Positions 42,727-52,396 of a stretch of 64,000 bases of DNA are shown here, one piece after another; position 1 is the stretch's first letter; the number at the start of each line of letters is the position of its first letter. The notes below the pieces were generated by a model, which was not told where the DNA came from, searched no databases, and worked only from the letters and a program-made list of their open reading frames with translations. This DNA comes from Bacteroidales bacterium (GTDB lineage: Bacteria; Bacteroidota; Bacteroidia; Bacteroidales; P3): positions 79,176 to 143,175 of the forward strand of contig JAGCVI010000027.1 of the NCBI GenBank assembly GCA_017962445.1, given 5' to 3'. The translations under genes and the position numbers were made by a program.

Positions 42727-44727
42727 ATGACACTCGAAGAATTCCAGAATGAACTGCGCCTCGGTATTCCCGATCCGCTACCCGAACCTCAACCTTATGA
42801 TCCTACGGTAAACCATGCTCCCAAGCGCAAGGACATACTGACGCCGGCCGAGAAAAAGCTGGCTATACGCAACGCTCTGCGCTACTTCCCCACCAAGTAC
42901 CACAAAATGCTGGCACCCGAATTCGCCGAGGAGCTGAAACAGTATGGACGTATCTACATGTACCGTCTGCGTCCGACATACAAGATGTACGCACGCCCCA
43001 TCGAGGAATACCCGGCCAAATGCCGTCAGGCGGCTGCCATCATGCTGATGATTCAGAACAACCTCGACCCCGCCGTTGCACAGCATCCGCACGAACTTAT
43101 CACCTATGGTGGCAACGGTGCCGTCTTCCAGAACTGGGCCCAGTACCGCCTTGTGATGAAATACCTCAGCGAGATGACCGACGAGCAGACCCTCGTCATG
43201 TACAGCGGCCACCCCATGGGACTCTATCCCAGCCACAAGGATGCTCCGCGCGTAGTAGTTACCAACGGCATGATGATACCAAACTACAGCAAACCCGACG
43301 ACTGGGAGCGCTACAATGCCCTCGGCGTGACACAATACGGCCAGATGACCGCCGGCAGCTACATGTATATCGGCCCGCAGGGCATCGTCCACGGCACAAC
43401 CATCACGGTTCTTAATGCTGCCCGTAAACTCGGTGGTGGCACAGCCGGCAAGCTCTTCATCACCGCCGGTCTCGGTGGCATGAGCGGCGCACAGCCTAAA
43501 GCTGGCGACATCGCCGGAGTGGTCTCCATTACCGCCGAAATCAACCCCGCTGCCACACAGAAGCGCTTCACTCAGGGCTGGGTCGACGAGGTGCATGACA
43601 ACCTCGACGAGCTCTTCGTGGCTGTCAACAAATCCATCGCCGCAAAAGAGGCCAAGAGCTACGCCTACCAAGGCAACGTGGTCGACCTCTGGGAGTACTG
43701 CGCCGAGAAGGGCATCAAGGTGGACCTCGGCAGCGACCAGACCTCGCTGCACAATCCCTGGGCCGGTGGCTATTACCCCGTTGGCGTAACTTTCGAGGAC
43801 GCTAAGGTGATGATGGCCGAGAAGCCCGAACTCTTCAAAGAGAAGGTTCAGGAGTCGCTTCGTCGCCATGTAGCAGCTGTCAACAAGCTCACCGCCAAAG
43901 GTATGTACTTCTTCGACTATGGCAACGCCTTCCTGCTTGAAAGCAGCCGTGCCGGTGCCGACATCTGGAACTCCGACAAGACCGCCTTCCGTTATCCTTC
44001 ATACGTACAGGATATTATGGGACCCATGTGCTTTGACTATGGCTTCGGACCTTTCCGTTGGGTCTGCACCAGTGGCAAACCCGAAGACCTCGACAAGAGC
44101 GACCATATCGCCATGGAGGTGCTAGGCGAGATTGCTGCCACTGCTCCCGCTGAAATACAGCAGCAGATGCACGACAACATACAGTGGATCCGCGGAGCCA
44201 AGGAGAACCACCTCGTGGTCGGTTCCCAAGCCCGCATCCTCTATGCCGACTGCGAAGGCCGTACCAAGATTGCAGCCCGCTTCAACGAGGCCATCAAGAA
44301 AGGCGAGATCTCTGCACCTATCGTCCTTGGCCGCGACCACCACGACGTGAGCGGTACCGACAGTCCGTTCCGCGAGACATCGAACATCTACGACGGCTCG
44401 AACCGCTGTGCCGACATGGCCGTACAGAACGTTATCGGCGACAGTTTCCGCGGTGCCACGTGGGTCAGCATCCACAACGGTGGCGGCGTAGGCTGGGGCG
44501 AAGTGATGAACGGCGGCTTTGGTATGGTGCTCGACGGCAGCGAAGCCTGCGACCGTCGCCTACGCATGATGCTGCACTGGGATGTTAACAACGGCATCAG
44601 CCGCCGCAGCTGGGCCCGCAACGAGGGTGCCATGTTCGCCATCAAACGTGCCATGGACATCTGCCCCGAGCTTAAGGTCACCATGCCCAACCTCGTCGAC
44701 GACAGCATCCTCGAAGGATTGTTCTAA
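42727..44727 (+). CDS. hutU: Urocanate hydratase (HutU)
   Basis: A 666-residue NAD-dependent enzyme that converts urocanate to imidazolone propionate in histidine degradation. ITYGGNGAVFQNWAQYRL (about 118-135) and YSGHPMGLYPSHKDAPRVVVTNGMMIPNY fit urocanase, GGGTAGKLFITAGLGGMSGAQPKA is the NAD-binding region and VSIHNGGGVGWGEVMNGGFGMVLDGS is conserved at the C-terminus. It is longer than the roughly 550-residue proteobacterial form and resembles the Bacteroidetes version. HutH, hutI and ftcD are not in the window. Codon use is GC-rich relative to its neighbours, typical of a highly expressed gene. Confidence 0.92.
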   Translation: MTLEEFQNELRLGIPDPLPEPQPYDPTVNHAPKRKDILTPAEKKLAIRNALRYFPTKYHKMLAPEFAEELKQYGRIYMYRLRPTYKMYARPIEEYPAKCRQAAAIMLMIQNNLDPAVAQHPHELITYGGNGAVFQNWAQYRLVMKYLSEMTDEQTLVMYSGHPMGLYPSHKDAPRVVVTNGMMIPNYSKPDDWERYNALGVTQYGQMTAGSYMYIGPQGIVHGTTITVLNAARKLGGGTAGKLFITAGLGGMSGAQPKAGDIAGVVSITAEINPAATQKRFTQGWVDEVHDNLDELFVAVNKSIAAKEAKSYAYQGNVVDLWEYCAEKGIKVDLGSDQTSLHNPWAGGYYPVGVTFEDAKVMMAEKPELFKEKVQESLRRHVAAVNKLTAKGMYFFDYGNAFLLESSRAGADIWNSDKTAFRYPSYVQDIMGPMCFDYGFGPFRWVCTSGKPEDLDKSDHIAMEVLGEIAATAPAEIQQQMHDNIQWIRGAKENHLVVGSQARILYADCEGRTKIAARFNEAIKKGEISAPIVLGRDHHDVSGTDSPFRETSNIYDGSNRCADMAVQNVIGDSFRGATWVSIHNGGGVGWGEVMNGGFGMVLDGSEACDRRLRMMLHWDVNNGISRRSWARNEGAMFAIKRAMDICPELKVTMPNLVDDSILEGLF

Positions 44728-44750
44728 ACCACACATATAGGGCTTATAGA

Positions 44751-44795
44751 ACTAATAAGGCTTATGGGCTAATAAGGCCTATAAGCCTTATTAGT
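44751..44795. terminator. Bidirectional terminator between hutU and sstT
   Basis: ACTAATAAGGCTTAT (44751-44765) and its perfect complement (44781-44795) form a 15-bp stem around a 15-nt loop, with AT tails. It lies between convergent hutU and sstT. Confidence 0.75.
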
Positions 44796-44837
44796 TTTAA
44801 AACAAATGTCTGATGAAGTCCGTTATTTAGAGAGCGG

Positions 44838-46076
44838 TTACAGCAGATTTTGGGATTTCTCTTTCTTTTTTCGGTCGTGGTATTCGGCGGTGGCGGTGAA
44901 GAAAGCGTCGCCGCTGGAGTTTAGGGCGGTCTCTACGCTGTCCTGAATCACACCAACGATAAAGCCGATGGCCACAGCCTGCATTGCAACGTCGTTAGGG
45001 ATGCCGAAGAATGAGCATGCCATCGGGATGAGCAGCAGGCTGCCGCCAGCCACACCCGAAGCACCGCAGGCGCCAAGAGTGGCTATGATACCGAGGAAAA
45101 GTGCCGAGACAAAACTCACCTCAACACCAACTGTATTGGCTACAGCTAACGAAAAGACCGTGATAGTCACAGCCGCACCATCCATATTGATTGTAGCACC
45201 CAGAGGTATGCTGACAGAATAGAATTCCTCCTCCAAGCCAAGCTTTTTGCAGAGTGCCATATTGATAGGAATATTCGCTGCCGATGAACGGGTGAAGAAC
45301 GCCTGCAGTCCACTTTCCTTCAGGCAGGTGAACAATAACGGATAGGGATTCCGCCTAATCATAATAAACGATATAAGCGGATTGAAAATAAAAGCGTTGG
45401 CCAACATGCATCCCACCAACAGCAACAGCAGGTGTCCATAGGTAGAGAAAACCGCAAGACCGCTCTCACTCACAGTGGTGAACACTAGTCCGAGAATGCC
45501 AAACGGAGCAAACTGGATGACCCACTTGACCACACGCGTCACCACCGATGACAAATCATGAACAACATTGACTGTAGCCTTGGAGGCCATAGTCTTCAAC
45601 GAAAAGCCAATAACGATACTCCAGAAAAGTATGGCAATATAGTTGGCGTTGACTATGGCGGATACAGGGTTGGCCACCATTGAGGTGAGCAGATTGGCAA
45701 AAACATCTGCCAACGACCCTGCATTGGAATCTACCTGGGCTGCCTCAGCAAGTTCAAGGGTAACAGGGAACAAGAAACTCCCCACAACAGCACACACAGC
45801 AGCAATGAACGTGGATAGCATATAAATGATTACCAGCGATGTGAAGCGACGCCCCATGCCTGCACCTGCCTTGGCAACAGACGACATCACCAGCACCGCC
45901 ACCAACACTGGCGCAATGCCTTTCAATGCACTGACAAATATCTTACCCAGTATGGCAACACCTGTCCACTGCGGCAATGCAATACCCAGCGCCGCGCCTA
46001 TCATCAAACCCATAAATATCCTGAGCATCAAGCTGATGCTTGAATATTTTTTCAATATTTTCGAGGCAAAGTTCAT
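44838..46076 (-). CDS. sstT: Serine/threonine:sodium symporter SstT
   Basis: A 412-residue inner-membrane transporter of the dicarboxylate/amino acid:cation symporter family. Typical features are SLMLRIFMGLMIGAALGIALP at the N-terminus, the hairpin region FFTRSSAANIPINMALCKKLGL and the substrate-binding ATINMDGAAVTITVFSLAVANT. These follow SstT more closely than the glutamate and aspartate carriers. It would bring in serine and threonine for fermentation. A -7 box in its orientation lies at 46103-46110, just upstream. Confidence 0.9.
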   Translation of the reverse strand: MNFASKILKKYSSISLMLRIFMGLMIGAALGIALPQWTGVAILGKIFVSALKGIAPVLVAVLVMSSVAKAGAGMGRRFTSLVIIYMLSTFIAAVCAVVGSFLFPVTLELAEAAQVDSNAGSLADVFANLLTSMVANPVSAIVNANYIAILFWSIVIGFSLKTMASKATVNVVHDLSSVVTRVVKWVIQFAPFGILGLVFTTVSESGLAVFSTYGHLLLLLVGCMLANAFIFNPLISFIMIRRNPYPLLFTCLKESGLQAFFTRSSAANIPINMALCKKLGLEEEFYSVSIPLGATINMDGAAVTITVFSLAVANTVGVEVSFVSALFLGIIATLGACGASGVAGGSLLLIPMACSFFGIPNDVAMQAVAIGFIVGVIQDSVETALNSSGDAFFTATAEYHDRKKKEKSQNLL

Positions 46077-46102
46077 GGTAGTAAGTATTAACTTTGAATT
46101 TG

Positions 46103-46110
46103 CAAATTTA
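46103..46110 (-). promoter_or_regulatory. -7 box of sstT
   Basis: Minus-strand TAAATTTG matches TAnnTTTG, 26 nt from the sstT start codon. The -33 element is not clear. Confidence 0.5.
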
Positions 46111-46151
46111 CATAAAATAATGGATTTAGTCTCGAAATATACTCAAAACAT

Positions 46152-46184
46152 AAAAAAAAAAAGCATCTGCGTTTTCGCAGATGC
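46152..46184 (-). terminator. Intrinsic terminator after the lepA unit
   Basis: A 9-bp GC-rich stem (GCATCTGCG, 46163-46171, with 46176-46184) and 4-nt loop, followed on the minus strand by a long T run (the A tract at 46152-46162). It ends the lepA/DUF7935 transcript before sstT. Confidence 0.88.
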
Positions 46185-46207
46185 CTGTATTATTCATTAA
46201 TTATTTT

Positions 46208-46753
46208 CTAACTAAACCTTTCCTGTATCTCGTTCTTCATAAACTCGATAGCCTCATCGGTGGGGATTTTGCTCTTGGCGCAGCTCTCGAAGATTGCACC
46301 GGCAAGGCTGGTTGGGTCGGCATCGGGAGTGAGCTTTACAGCACTGCCGTTAATCAGGTTTATCATCTCCTCTTTGGCCTCGCGAATACGGTTCCAGCTC
46401 TCGGCCGAGAGATACACCTGCTGGCTGAGGTTATGCTCCCACTCGTCGCGGATGCTCTTGGTCATAGCCACCTGCAATGCCTTGATGTCCATACCAGGAC
46501 GGAATGTACGAAGTATCAAGCTATTCGGTGAAATACGTTCCAGATATAGAGCCATGCGTTCGTAAGCCTGCAAACGTATCGGGGTGACAACTTTGAGCGA
46601 CTCCCTGTGCTCGTCAATTTTCATCTGGAGCATCTGCATCTTCTGCTGGTTGTCGAGATAGGCTTTAACCAACCTGTAGAAAAGGAATCCTGTGACAGCG
46701 ACCGAAAGCAGTGCCGTCGCAATAATGATAATGGCTGTTGTGAGGGTATTCAT
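46208..46753 (-). CDS. DUF7935-type membrane protein
   Basis: A 181-residue protein with an N-terminal TM helix (about 6-28) and a conserved cytoplasmic part: PIRLQAYERMALYLERISPNSLILRTFRPGMD and EWEHNLSQQVYLSAESWNRIREAKEEMINLI. This pattern is widespread in Bacteroidetes as an uncharacterised family, which I recall as DUF7935. It starts 12 nt downstream of the lepA stop and shares its transcript. No function is known. Confidence 0.75.
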   Translation of the reverse strand: MNTLTTAIIIIATALLSVAVTGFLFYRLVKAYLDNQQKMQMLQMKIDEHRESLKVVTPIRLQAYERMALYLERISPNSLILRTFRPGMDIKALQVAMTKSIRDEWEHNLSQQVYLSAESWNRIREAKEEMINLINGSAVKLTPDADPTSLAGAIFESCAKSKIPTDEAIEFMKNEIQERFS

Positions 46754-46765
46754 TGTTTTATTGTA

Positions 46766-48553
46766 TTAATCTAGTTTCAACACTGCAAGAAAAGCGCTCT
46801 GCGGCACTTCGACATTGCCGACCTGACGCATGCGCTTCTTGCCTTCTTTCTGTTTCTCAAGCAGTTTTCGCTTACGTGTAATGTCACCGCCATAGCACTT
46901 GGCCGTGACATCCTTGCGGACCTGGCGTACCGTTTCGCGGGCAATGATTTTGCTGCCGATGGCAGCCTGTATGGCCACGTCAAACTGCTGGCGCGGAATG
47001 AGGTCTTTGAGTTTTTCGCACATGCGGCGGCCTATGCCGTAGGCGTTGTCAACGTAAGTCAGCGTGCTGAGCGCGTCAACGGGGTCGCCGTTAAGAAGTA
47101 TCTCAAGCTTGACCAGCTTGCTGGGTTTGAAGCCGTTGAGGTAGTAGTCAAACGAGGCATAGCCTTTGGATATGCTTTTAAGCTTGTCGTAGAAGTCGAA
47201 CACCACTTCGCCCAGCGGCAAGTCGAAGGTTATCTCAATACGGTCAGTGGTGAGGTAGTTCTGGTTCTTAAGTATACCACGCTTGTCCATGCAGAGCTTA
47301 ATGACCGGCCCTATGTAGTCGGCCTTGGTGATGATCTGAGCGTGGATATAAGGCTCGTAGACCTCGCTGATATTGTTCGGCTCGGGCATTCCCGACGGGT
47401 TGTATACATCAATCTCCGTGCCGTTAGTCAGCTTGACTTTATATTGCACGTTGGGCACCGTGGTGATGACATCCATATTGAACTCGCGCGTAAGACGTTC
47501 CTGGACAATCTCCATGTGGAGCAGACCAAGGAAACCGCAGCGGAATCCGAAACCCAACGCCAGTGACGACTCGGGCTCGAAAGTGAGCGAGGCGTCGTTC
47601 AACTGTAACTTCTCGATGCTGGCACGCAGCTCCTCATAGTCGTCGGTATCAACGGGGTAAACACCGGCAAAAACCATCGGCTTGACCGATTCAAAGCCGT
47701 CTATGGCTTTTTCGCAAGGAGCCTGAACATGGGTGATAGTGTCGCCCACACGCACCTCCTTGGAACTCTTGATACCGCTGATAATATAGCCTACATCGCC
47801 AGCTTTCAATTCCTTACGTGGTTCCATATTCAGTCGCAGCACACCTATCTCGTCGGCATGGTAATCCTTCTCAGTACTGACAAACTTGACCCAGTCGTTG
47901 GTCCTTATGGTACCATTCACAATACGGAAATAGGAGATGATGCCGCGGAACGGATTAAAGACAGAATCGAAGACAAGAGCTTGAAGCGGAGCGTTCTCGT
48001 CACCCTTCGGCGACGGTATGCGGTCGACAATGGCATCGAGAACCTCCGGTACGCCGACACCCGTCTTGGCACTGCAAGAAAGAATCTCTTCGCGTGCACA
48101 GCCAAGCAGGTCGACAATCTCGTCGGCAACCTCCTCGGGCATGGCGCTGTCAAGGTCTATCTTGTTCATCACAGGAATGATTTCTAGGTCATTCTCCAAT
48201 GCAAGATAGAGGTTGCTGATTGTCTGGGCCTGAATACCTTGAGTAGCATCAACCACAAGCAGAGCCCCCTCGCACGCGGCAATGGAACGGCTCACTTCAT
48301 AGCTGAAGTCGACATGGCCGGGAGTGTCGATAAGGTTAAGGACATAGTTCTCTGCCCCACGGCTGTAGTTCATCTGTATGGCGTGGCTCTTGATGGTGAT
48401 GCCACGCTCCTTTTCAAGGTCCATATCATCAAGCACCTGATCCTGCATGTCACGCTGCGACACAGTGTTAGTCGCCTCGAGCAGGCGGTCGGCCAAGGTA
48501 CTTTTGCCATGGTCGATGTGAGCGATGATACAGAAGTTGCGAATATTTTTCAA
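46766..48553 (-). CDS. lepA: Elongation factor 4 (LepA)
   Basis: A 595-residue ribosome-associated GTPase. The G1 motif is [19 protein letters not shown] (about 10-28), then [15 protein letters not shown] for switch II, and NKIDLD. Domains II to V and the LepA-specific C-terminus ([41 protein letters not shown]) are intact. Size is normal (about 595-600). The DUF7935 gene is next in the same direction. Confidence 0.96.
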   Translation of the reverse strand: MKNIRNFCIIAHIDHGKSTLADRLLEATNTVSQRDMQDQVLDDMDLEKERGITIKSHAIQMNYSRGAENYVLNLIDTPGHVDFSYEVSRSIAACEGALLVVDATQGIQAQTISNLYLALENDLEIIPVMNKIDLDSAMPEEVADEIVDLLGCAREEILSCSAKTGVGVPEVLDAIVDRIPSPKGDENAPLQALVFDSVFNPFRGIISYFRIVNGTIRTNDWVKFVSTEKDYHADEIGVLRLNMEPRKELKAGDVGYIISGIKSSKEVRVGDTITHVQAPCEKAIDGFESVKPMVFAGVYPVDTDDYEELRASIEKLQLNDASLTFEPESSLALGFGFRCGFLGLLHMEIVQERLTREFNMDVITTVPNVQYKVKLTNGTEIDVYNPSGMPEPNNISEVYEPYIHAQIITKADYIGPVIKLCMDKRGILKNQNYLTTDRIEITFDLPLGEVVFDFYDKLKSISKGYASFDYYLNGFKPSKLVKLEILLNGDPVDALSTLTYVDNAYGIGRRMCEKLKDLIPRQQFDVAIQAAIGSKIIARETVRQVRKDVTAKCYGGDITRKRKLLEKQKEGKKRMRQVGNVEVPQSAFLAVLKLD

Positions 48554-48639
48554 ATGGAAACAGGGATTGAGGAGTTGTGAAATTAACGCAGACGCACTGG
48601 CTTGGTGTCAGTGCGTCCGCTATGATTGTGCAAGATCGG

Positions 48640-48957
48640 TTACTTGTTCGACCTTGTAGCCTCAGCCGATTTGCCTTCAGCGTGTTTGGAACACTTCTTG
48701 TCGCAAGCCTTGGCGTCTGCCTTCTTGTCGCAATTCTTGACTTCAGCTTTCTTGTCGCAGCACGATTTCTCGGCCTGCTTGGTTTGGGCGGTTTTGTTGC
48801 ACGATGCGTGACCAGGGCAGTTTCCGCACGATTTCTTGGTGGCATCCTGAGTTTTCTCAGTCTTGGTATCGGCCTTGGGCTTCTTTACGGGATCCTGAGC
48901 AAAAGCCATGCCAGCGCACAGCGTCAACGCGGCTACAAAAAGAACGAGTTTCTTCAT
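48640..48957 (-). CDS. Small exported Cys/Lys-rich repeat protein
   Basis: A 105-residue secreted protein with a signal peptide (MKKLVLFVAALTLCAGMAFAQ). The start at 48957 is preferred over the open frame from 48993. The mature part is rich in Lys and Asp and has eight Cys, arranged CGNC, SC, SCC and three nine-residue repeats beginning CDKKA, CDKKA and CDKKC. This pattern could bind metal, or form disulphides. No family is recognised and there is no obvious operon partner (lepA starts 87 nt downstream). Confidence 0.7.
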   Translation of the reverse strand: MKKLVLFVAALTLCAGMAFAQDPVKKPKADTKTEKTQDATKKSCGNCPGHASCNKTAQTKQAEKSCCDKKAEVKNCDKKADAKACDKKCSKHAEGKSAEATRSNK

Positions 48958-49059
48958 GATGATTTCTTGTTTTTTATTATTTCCAATTTTCATTAACGCG
49001 GAGACCTCAAAAAAAGTATTTTAATTAGAAATTTATTTTACGATATGGATTTTTTTGCG

Positions 49060-49067
49060 TACTTTTG
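49060..49067 (+). promoter_or_regulatory. -7 box of the lipid kinase gene
   Basis: TACTTTTG lies 19 nt before the ATG at 49087 and downstream of the alternative ATG at 49045, so the start is 49087. The -33 position reads TTTA, one mismatch from TTTG. Confidence 0.65.
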
Positions 49068-49086
49068 CAACTCCATTCCGCAACTC

Positions 49087-49995
49087 ATGAAACATATCTT
49101 TGTCATCAATCCACAGGCAGGACGCGAAGACGCGACAGCACGAATCCGACAGCAGATAGCCATGCTCGGCGACAGTTTTGAGGTCGAGACATACGTGACG
49201 CGCTGCGAGGGTGACGCAACGCGTCATGTCCGGGAACGATGCTCCACCGAGCCTGACGAGCGGCTGCGTTTCTACGCCTGTGGCGGAGACGGCACCATTA
49301 ACGAGGTGGTGAGCGGAATCATAGGCTTTGCCAATGCCGAGATGACCTGCTATCCGTCGGGCAGTGGCAACGATTTCGTTAAATACTATGGCGGAAGCGA
49401 TGCATTCCTCGACATGAAACAGCTTGTCAACGGCGAAGTACATGAAGTCGATGTGATGCATGTAAACAATCGCTATGCATTGAACATCTGCAACTTCGGT
49501 TTCGATGCCATGGTATGTCGCACCATGATACAGGTGCGCCGCAAATGGCTGATTGGAGGCCGCAACGCCTACACCACCGGCATCGTCAAGGACCTTTTCA
49601 AAGGCCGCCGCACACGCTGCCGCATTGCTGTCGACGGCAAGACAGTGCACGACGGTGACCTGTTGCTGTGCACTCTTGGCAACGGACGCTACGTAGGCGG
49701 CGCCTACCAATGCTCCCCGTTGTCGGAAAACGACGACGGACTGATTGAAGTGTGTATCATAAAGCCTTTGACTGTCTTTCGTTTTGCAAAGATGCTACGT
49801 TCTTACCGCGACGGCACTTTCATTCACAGACACGACATACAGGACAAAATGACCTACCTGCGGGGAAATACCATCGACATCGAAAGCCCCTGCCCTATTG
49901 ACCTTTGCGTAGATGGTGAAATGCTCAACGACAGCCGTTTCCACATAGAACAGATGCCCCGGGCTGTACGATTTGTGGTGCCTTGTAAGGAATAG
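49087..49995 (+). CDS. Diacylglycerol-kinase family lipid kinase
   Basis: A 302-residue kinase of the DgkB/YegS group that phosphorylates a lipid such as diacylglycerol. The N-terminus KHIFVINPQAGREDATARI and the nucleotide-binding ACGGDGTINEVVSGI (about 62-76) define the family; CYPSGSGNDFVKYYGG and LLLCTLGNGRYVGGAYQCSP are also conserved. Length is normal (about 290-310). The start is set by the promoter position. The lipid acceptor is not known. Confidence 0.88.
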   Translation: MKHIFVINPQAGREDATARIRQQIAMLGDSFEVETYVTRCEGDATRHVRERCSTEPDERLRFYACGGDGTINEVVSGIIGFANAEMTCYPSGSGNDFVKYYGGSDAFLDMKQLVNGEVHEVDVMHVNNRYALNICNFGFDAMVCRTMIQVRRKWLIGGRNAYTTGIVKDLFKGRRTRCRIAVDGKTVHDGDLLLCTLGNGRYVGGAYQCSPLSENDDGLIEVCIIKPLTVFRFAKMLRSYRDGTFIHRHDIQDKMTYLRGNTIDIESPCPIDLCVDGEMLNDSRFHIEQMPRAVRFVVPCKE

Positions 49996-50101
49996 CTGTG
50001 TTTTTTTCATAGGAGTGTAATATTTGGGCAAAGTGAAACGTTTTATTATTATATTATAAAAGAATTCTTACAATAAATACAAACTAAATACAATTGATTT
50101 T

Positions 50102-52270
50102 ATGAAGATTAGATTTCTTATCATTGCGCTGGCGCTGGGCATGTTGATGCCTGCCACCGCACGCGCCGACGAGGGCATGTGGCTGCTCTCGCTGCTCGGC
50201 AAAAACTATGCCGACATGCAGAAAGCCGGTTTCAAACTGACCGTAGAGGACATCTACAGCATCAACCAGAGCTGCCTCAAGGATGCCGTTGTCGGCCTCG
50301 GCGAGGACGGCAGTCCTTTCAATCACTTCTGCACAGGCGAAATCGTGTCGCCGAAAGGTCTTATGACCACCAACCACCACTGCGGCTATGAGAAACTGCA
50401 ACAGCATTCGTCCGTAGGTCACGACTACCTGCGCGACGGTTTCTGGGCATACAGCATGGACCAGGAACTGCCCAACCCAGGCATGACCGCTTCAATACTC
50501 GTACGTATGGAGGATGTGACCGACCGCGTTAAGGCTGCCCTCAGCGACGAGATGAGCGAGAACGAACGTGAACGCGCTATCGCCAAGATATCCAAACAAA
50601 TCGAGAAACAAGCCACTGAAGGCACAGACTATGCCGCACATGTCGAATCGATGTTCAACGGCAACCAGTTTTTCCTGTTTGTACATATCGTTTACAAGGA
50701 TGTCCGCCTTGTAGGTGCACCCCCGTCATCGATGGGCAAGTTCGGTGGAGACACCGACAACTGGATGTGGCCCCGCCATACATGCGATTTCTCCATGTTC
50801 CGCATCTACACCGCACCCGACGGCAGCCCCGCCGAGTATTCTGCTGATAATGTTCCGCTGAAACCCAAACATTTCCTTCCCGTCAGCAACCGCGAGCTGA
50901 AAGAAGGCGACTATGCAATGGTGATGGGCTTCCCCGGCACCACCGACCGTTTCCTCACCTCTTTCGGACTGAAAGAGACCGAGGTCGAGAACCAACTGCG
51001 TTATGAGATTCGCTCTGTGAAAATCAATATCCTGCGCGAAGAGATGGCAAAAAGCCAGGCCGTGAGAATCAAATACGACTCGAAATATGCTGAGTGCTCC
51101 AACTACTGGAAATACAGCGACGAGCAGAACAAAGCACTGAAGCAGCTGAACACCATGGGTGTGAAACTCCAAATCGAACAGCAATACCGTGCTTGGGCCT
51201 CCGACAAAGACAAAAAATACCGCGAAGCACTCACTCTGATTGAAAAAGGCTATGCCGACCGCGCCGCAGTGTCGGTTGCACAGACCTATTGTATCGAGGG
51301 ACTGCTGATTGGACCCGAGCTGCCATGGAATGCATACCAAATCGGAAGAGGCTGCGAACTGCTCGACAACCCGCAATATGCATTGTTCCGCGATGCTGTA
51401 ATGGGATCCATCAACGAACTGGTGGAGAGTTTCTACAAGGACTACAACGCCCCCACCGAACAGCGTCTCGAGGCCGCATTGTTCCGCTATGTCTTCACAC
51501 ATCTCGACCAGCAGTTCATGCCCGAGTTCTTGATTGAAGCCAACAAGAAATACAAAGGCAATTTCGAGAAGTATGTCGCCGACCTTCACAAGAAATCCAT
51601 CTTCGCCGACGAGGAGAGCTGCCGCAAATTCCTTGCCAAGCCTGACCTTAAGAAACTGGCCAAAGACCCCGTCTACCTTGTAGGAAGCCAGATCTATGAC
51701 ATGTACACCTCACTCAACAGCCAAATTCCGAAAGAATCGAAAGACGGTCTGGAGCGCGGCATCCGCAACTTCACCGACGGCATACTGCAAATCAATGAAG
51801 GCCATAAACTTATGAGCCCCGATGCCAACTCCACCATCCGCCTAACCTACGGCAACGTGAAAGCCTACGAACCGCGCGACGCTGTGGCCTACTCCTACTT
51901 CACCACCCTGGCTGGCGTACTTGAGAAAGAAGGCCCTGCCGGCGGTGAATTCGAAGTGCCCGCACGCTTGAAACAGCTCATAGAAGCACGCGACTATGGC
52001 CGCTACGCTGACAAGGACGGCAACCTCCACGCCTGCTTCGTTACCACCAACGACATCACTGGTGGCAACAGCGGTAGTCCAGTGATGGACGCTGAGGGCA
52101 ACCTCATCGGTCTGGCGTTCGACGGCAACAGCGAGTCAATGTCTGGCGACATAGACTTCGAGGAACAGCTTCAGCGTTGCATCTGTCTCGACACCCGCTA
52201 CCTGCTCTTTGTTATTGACAAATACGCAGGTGCAAAGAACTTGATTGACGAAATGACAATCGTCGAATAG
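50102..52270 (+). CDS. S46 dipeptidyl-peptidase, DPP7 type
   Basis: A 722-residue exported serine exopeptidase that removes N-terminal dipeptides. After a signal peptide (about 1-21) the chymotrypsin-fold pieces are His93-region (MTTNHHCGYE), a helical insertion from about 270-550 and the catalytic Ser657 in TGGNSGSPVMDAEG. Position 675, eighteen residues on, is Gly; DPP11 has Arg there, so hydrophobic P1 (DPP7/DAP BII type) specificity is predicted. In asaccharolytic Bacteroidales these enzymes supply dipeptides for fermentation. A terminator follows at 52347. Confidence 0.92.
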   Translation: MKIRFLIIALALGMLMPATARADEGMWLLSLLGKNYADMQKAGFKLTVEDIYSINQSCLKDAVVGLGEDGSPFNHFCTGEIVSPKGLMTTNHHCGYEKLQQHSSVGHDYLRDGFWAYSMDQELPNPGMTASILVRMEDVTDRVKAALSDEMSENERERAIAKISKQIEKQATEGTDYAAHVESMFNGNQFFLFVHIVYKDVRLVGAPPSSMGKFGGDTDNWMWPRHTCDFSMFRIYTAPDGSPAEYSADNVPLKPKHFLPVSNRELKEGDYAMVMGFPGTTDRFLTSFGLKETEVENQLRYEIRSVKINILREEMAKSQAVRIKYDSKYAECSNYWKYSDEQNKALKQLNTMGVKLQIEQQYRAWASDKDKKYREALTLIEKGYADRAAVSVAQTYCIEGLLIGPELPWNAYQIGRGCELLDNPQYALFRDAVMGSINELVESFYKDYNAPTEQRLEAALFRYVFTHLDQQFMPEFLIEANKKYKGNFEKYVADLHKKSIFADEESCRKFLAKPDLKKLAKDPVYLVGSQIYDMYTSLNSQIPKESKDGLERGIRNFTDGILQINEGHKLMSPDANSTIRLTYGNVKAYEPRDAVAYSYFTTLAGVLEKEGPAGGEFEVPARLKQLIEARDYGRYADKDGNLHACFVTTNDITGGNSGSPVMDAEGNLIGLAFDGNSESMSGDIDFEEQLQRCICLDTRYLLFVIDKYAGAKNLIDEMTIVE

Positions 52271-52346
52271 CCAATAATCTATTTAGAATGCTTGGATGCA
52301 TGGATATAACGATCTAACGTTTGTCCATTATTCCACAACAAAAAGA

Positions 52347-52378
52347 AAGCCGGAGCAGTTGTCTGCTCCGGCTTTTTT
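52347..52378. terminator. Bidirectional terminator between the S46 peptidase and tnaA
   Basis: A 13-bp GC-rich stem (AAAGCCGGAGCAG, 52347-52359, with 52364-52376) closes a 4-nt loop and is followed by T on the plus strand. It lies between convergent genes. Confidence 0.88.
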
Positions 52379-52396
52379 ATGTAAACGTTGAAGCTA

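Noticed and set aside
42778-43869. 363-codon minus-strand ORF opposite hutU
   Set aside because: Shadow of the GC-rich urocanase gene, without start context or domain.
44736-44800. Repeated AAGGCTTAT units as an insertion-sequence end or REP element
   Set aside because: They form one perfect hairpin between convergent genes, which a terminator explains fully.
49045-49086. Upstream ATG as the start of the lipid kinase
   Set aside because: It lies upstream of the -7 box at 49060, so it would not be in the transcript.
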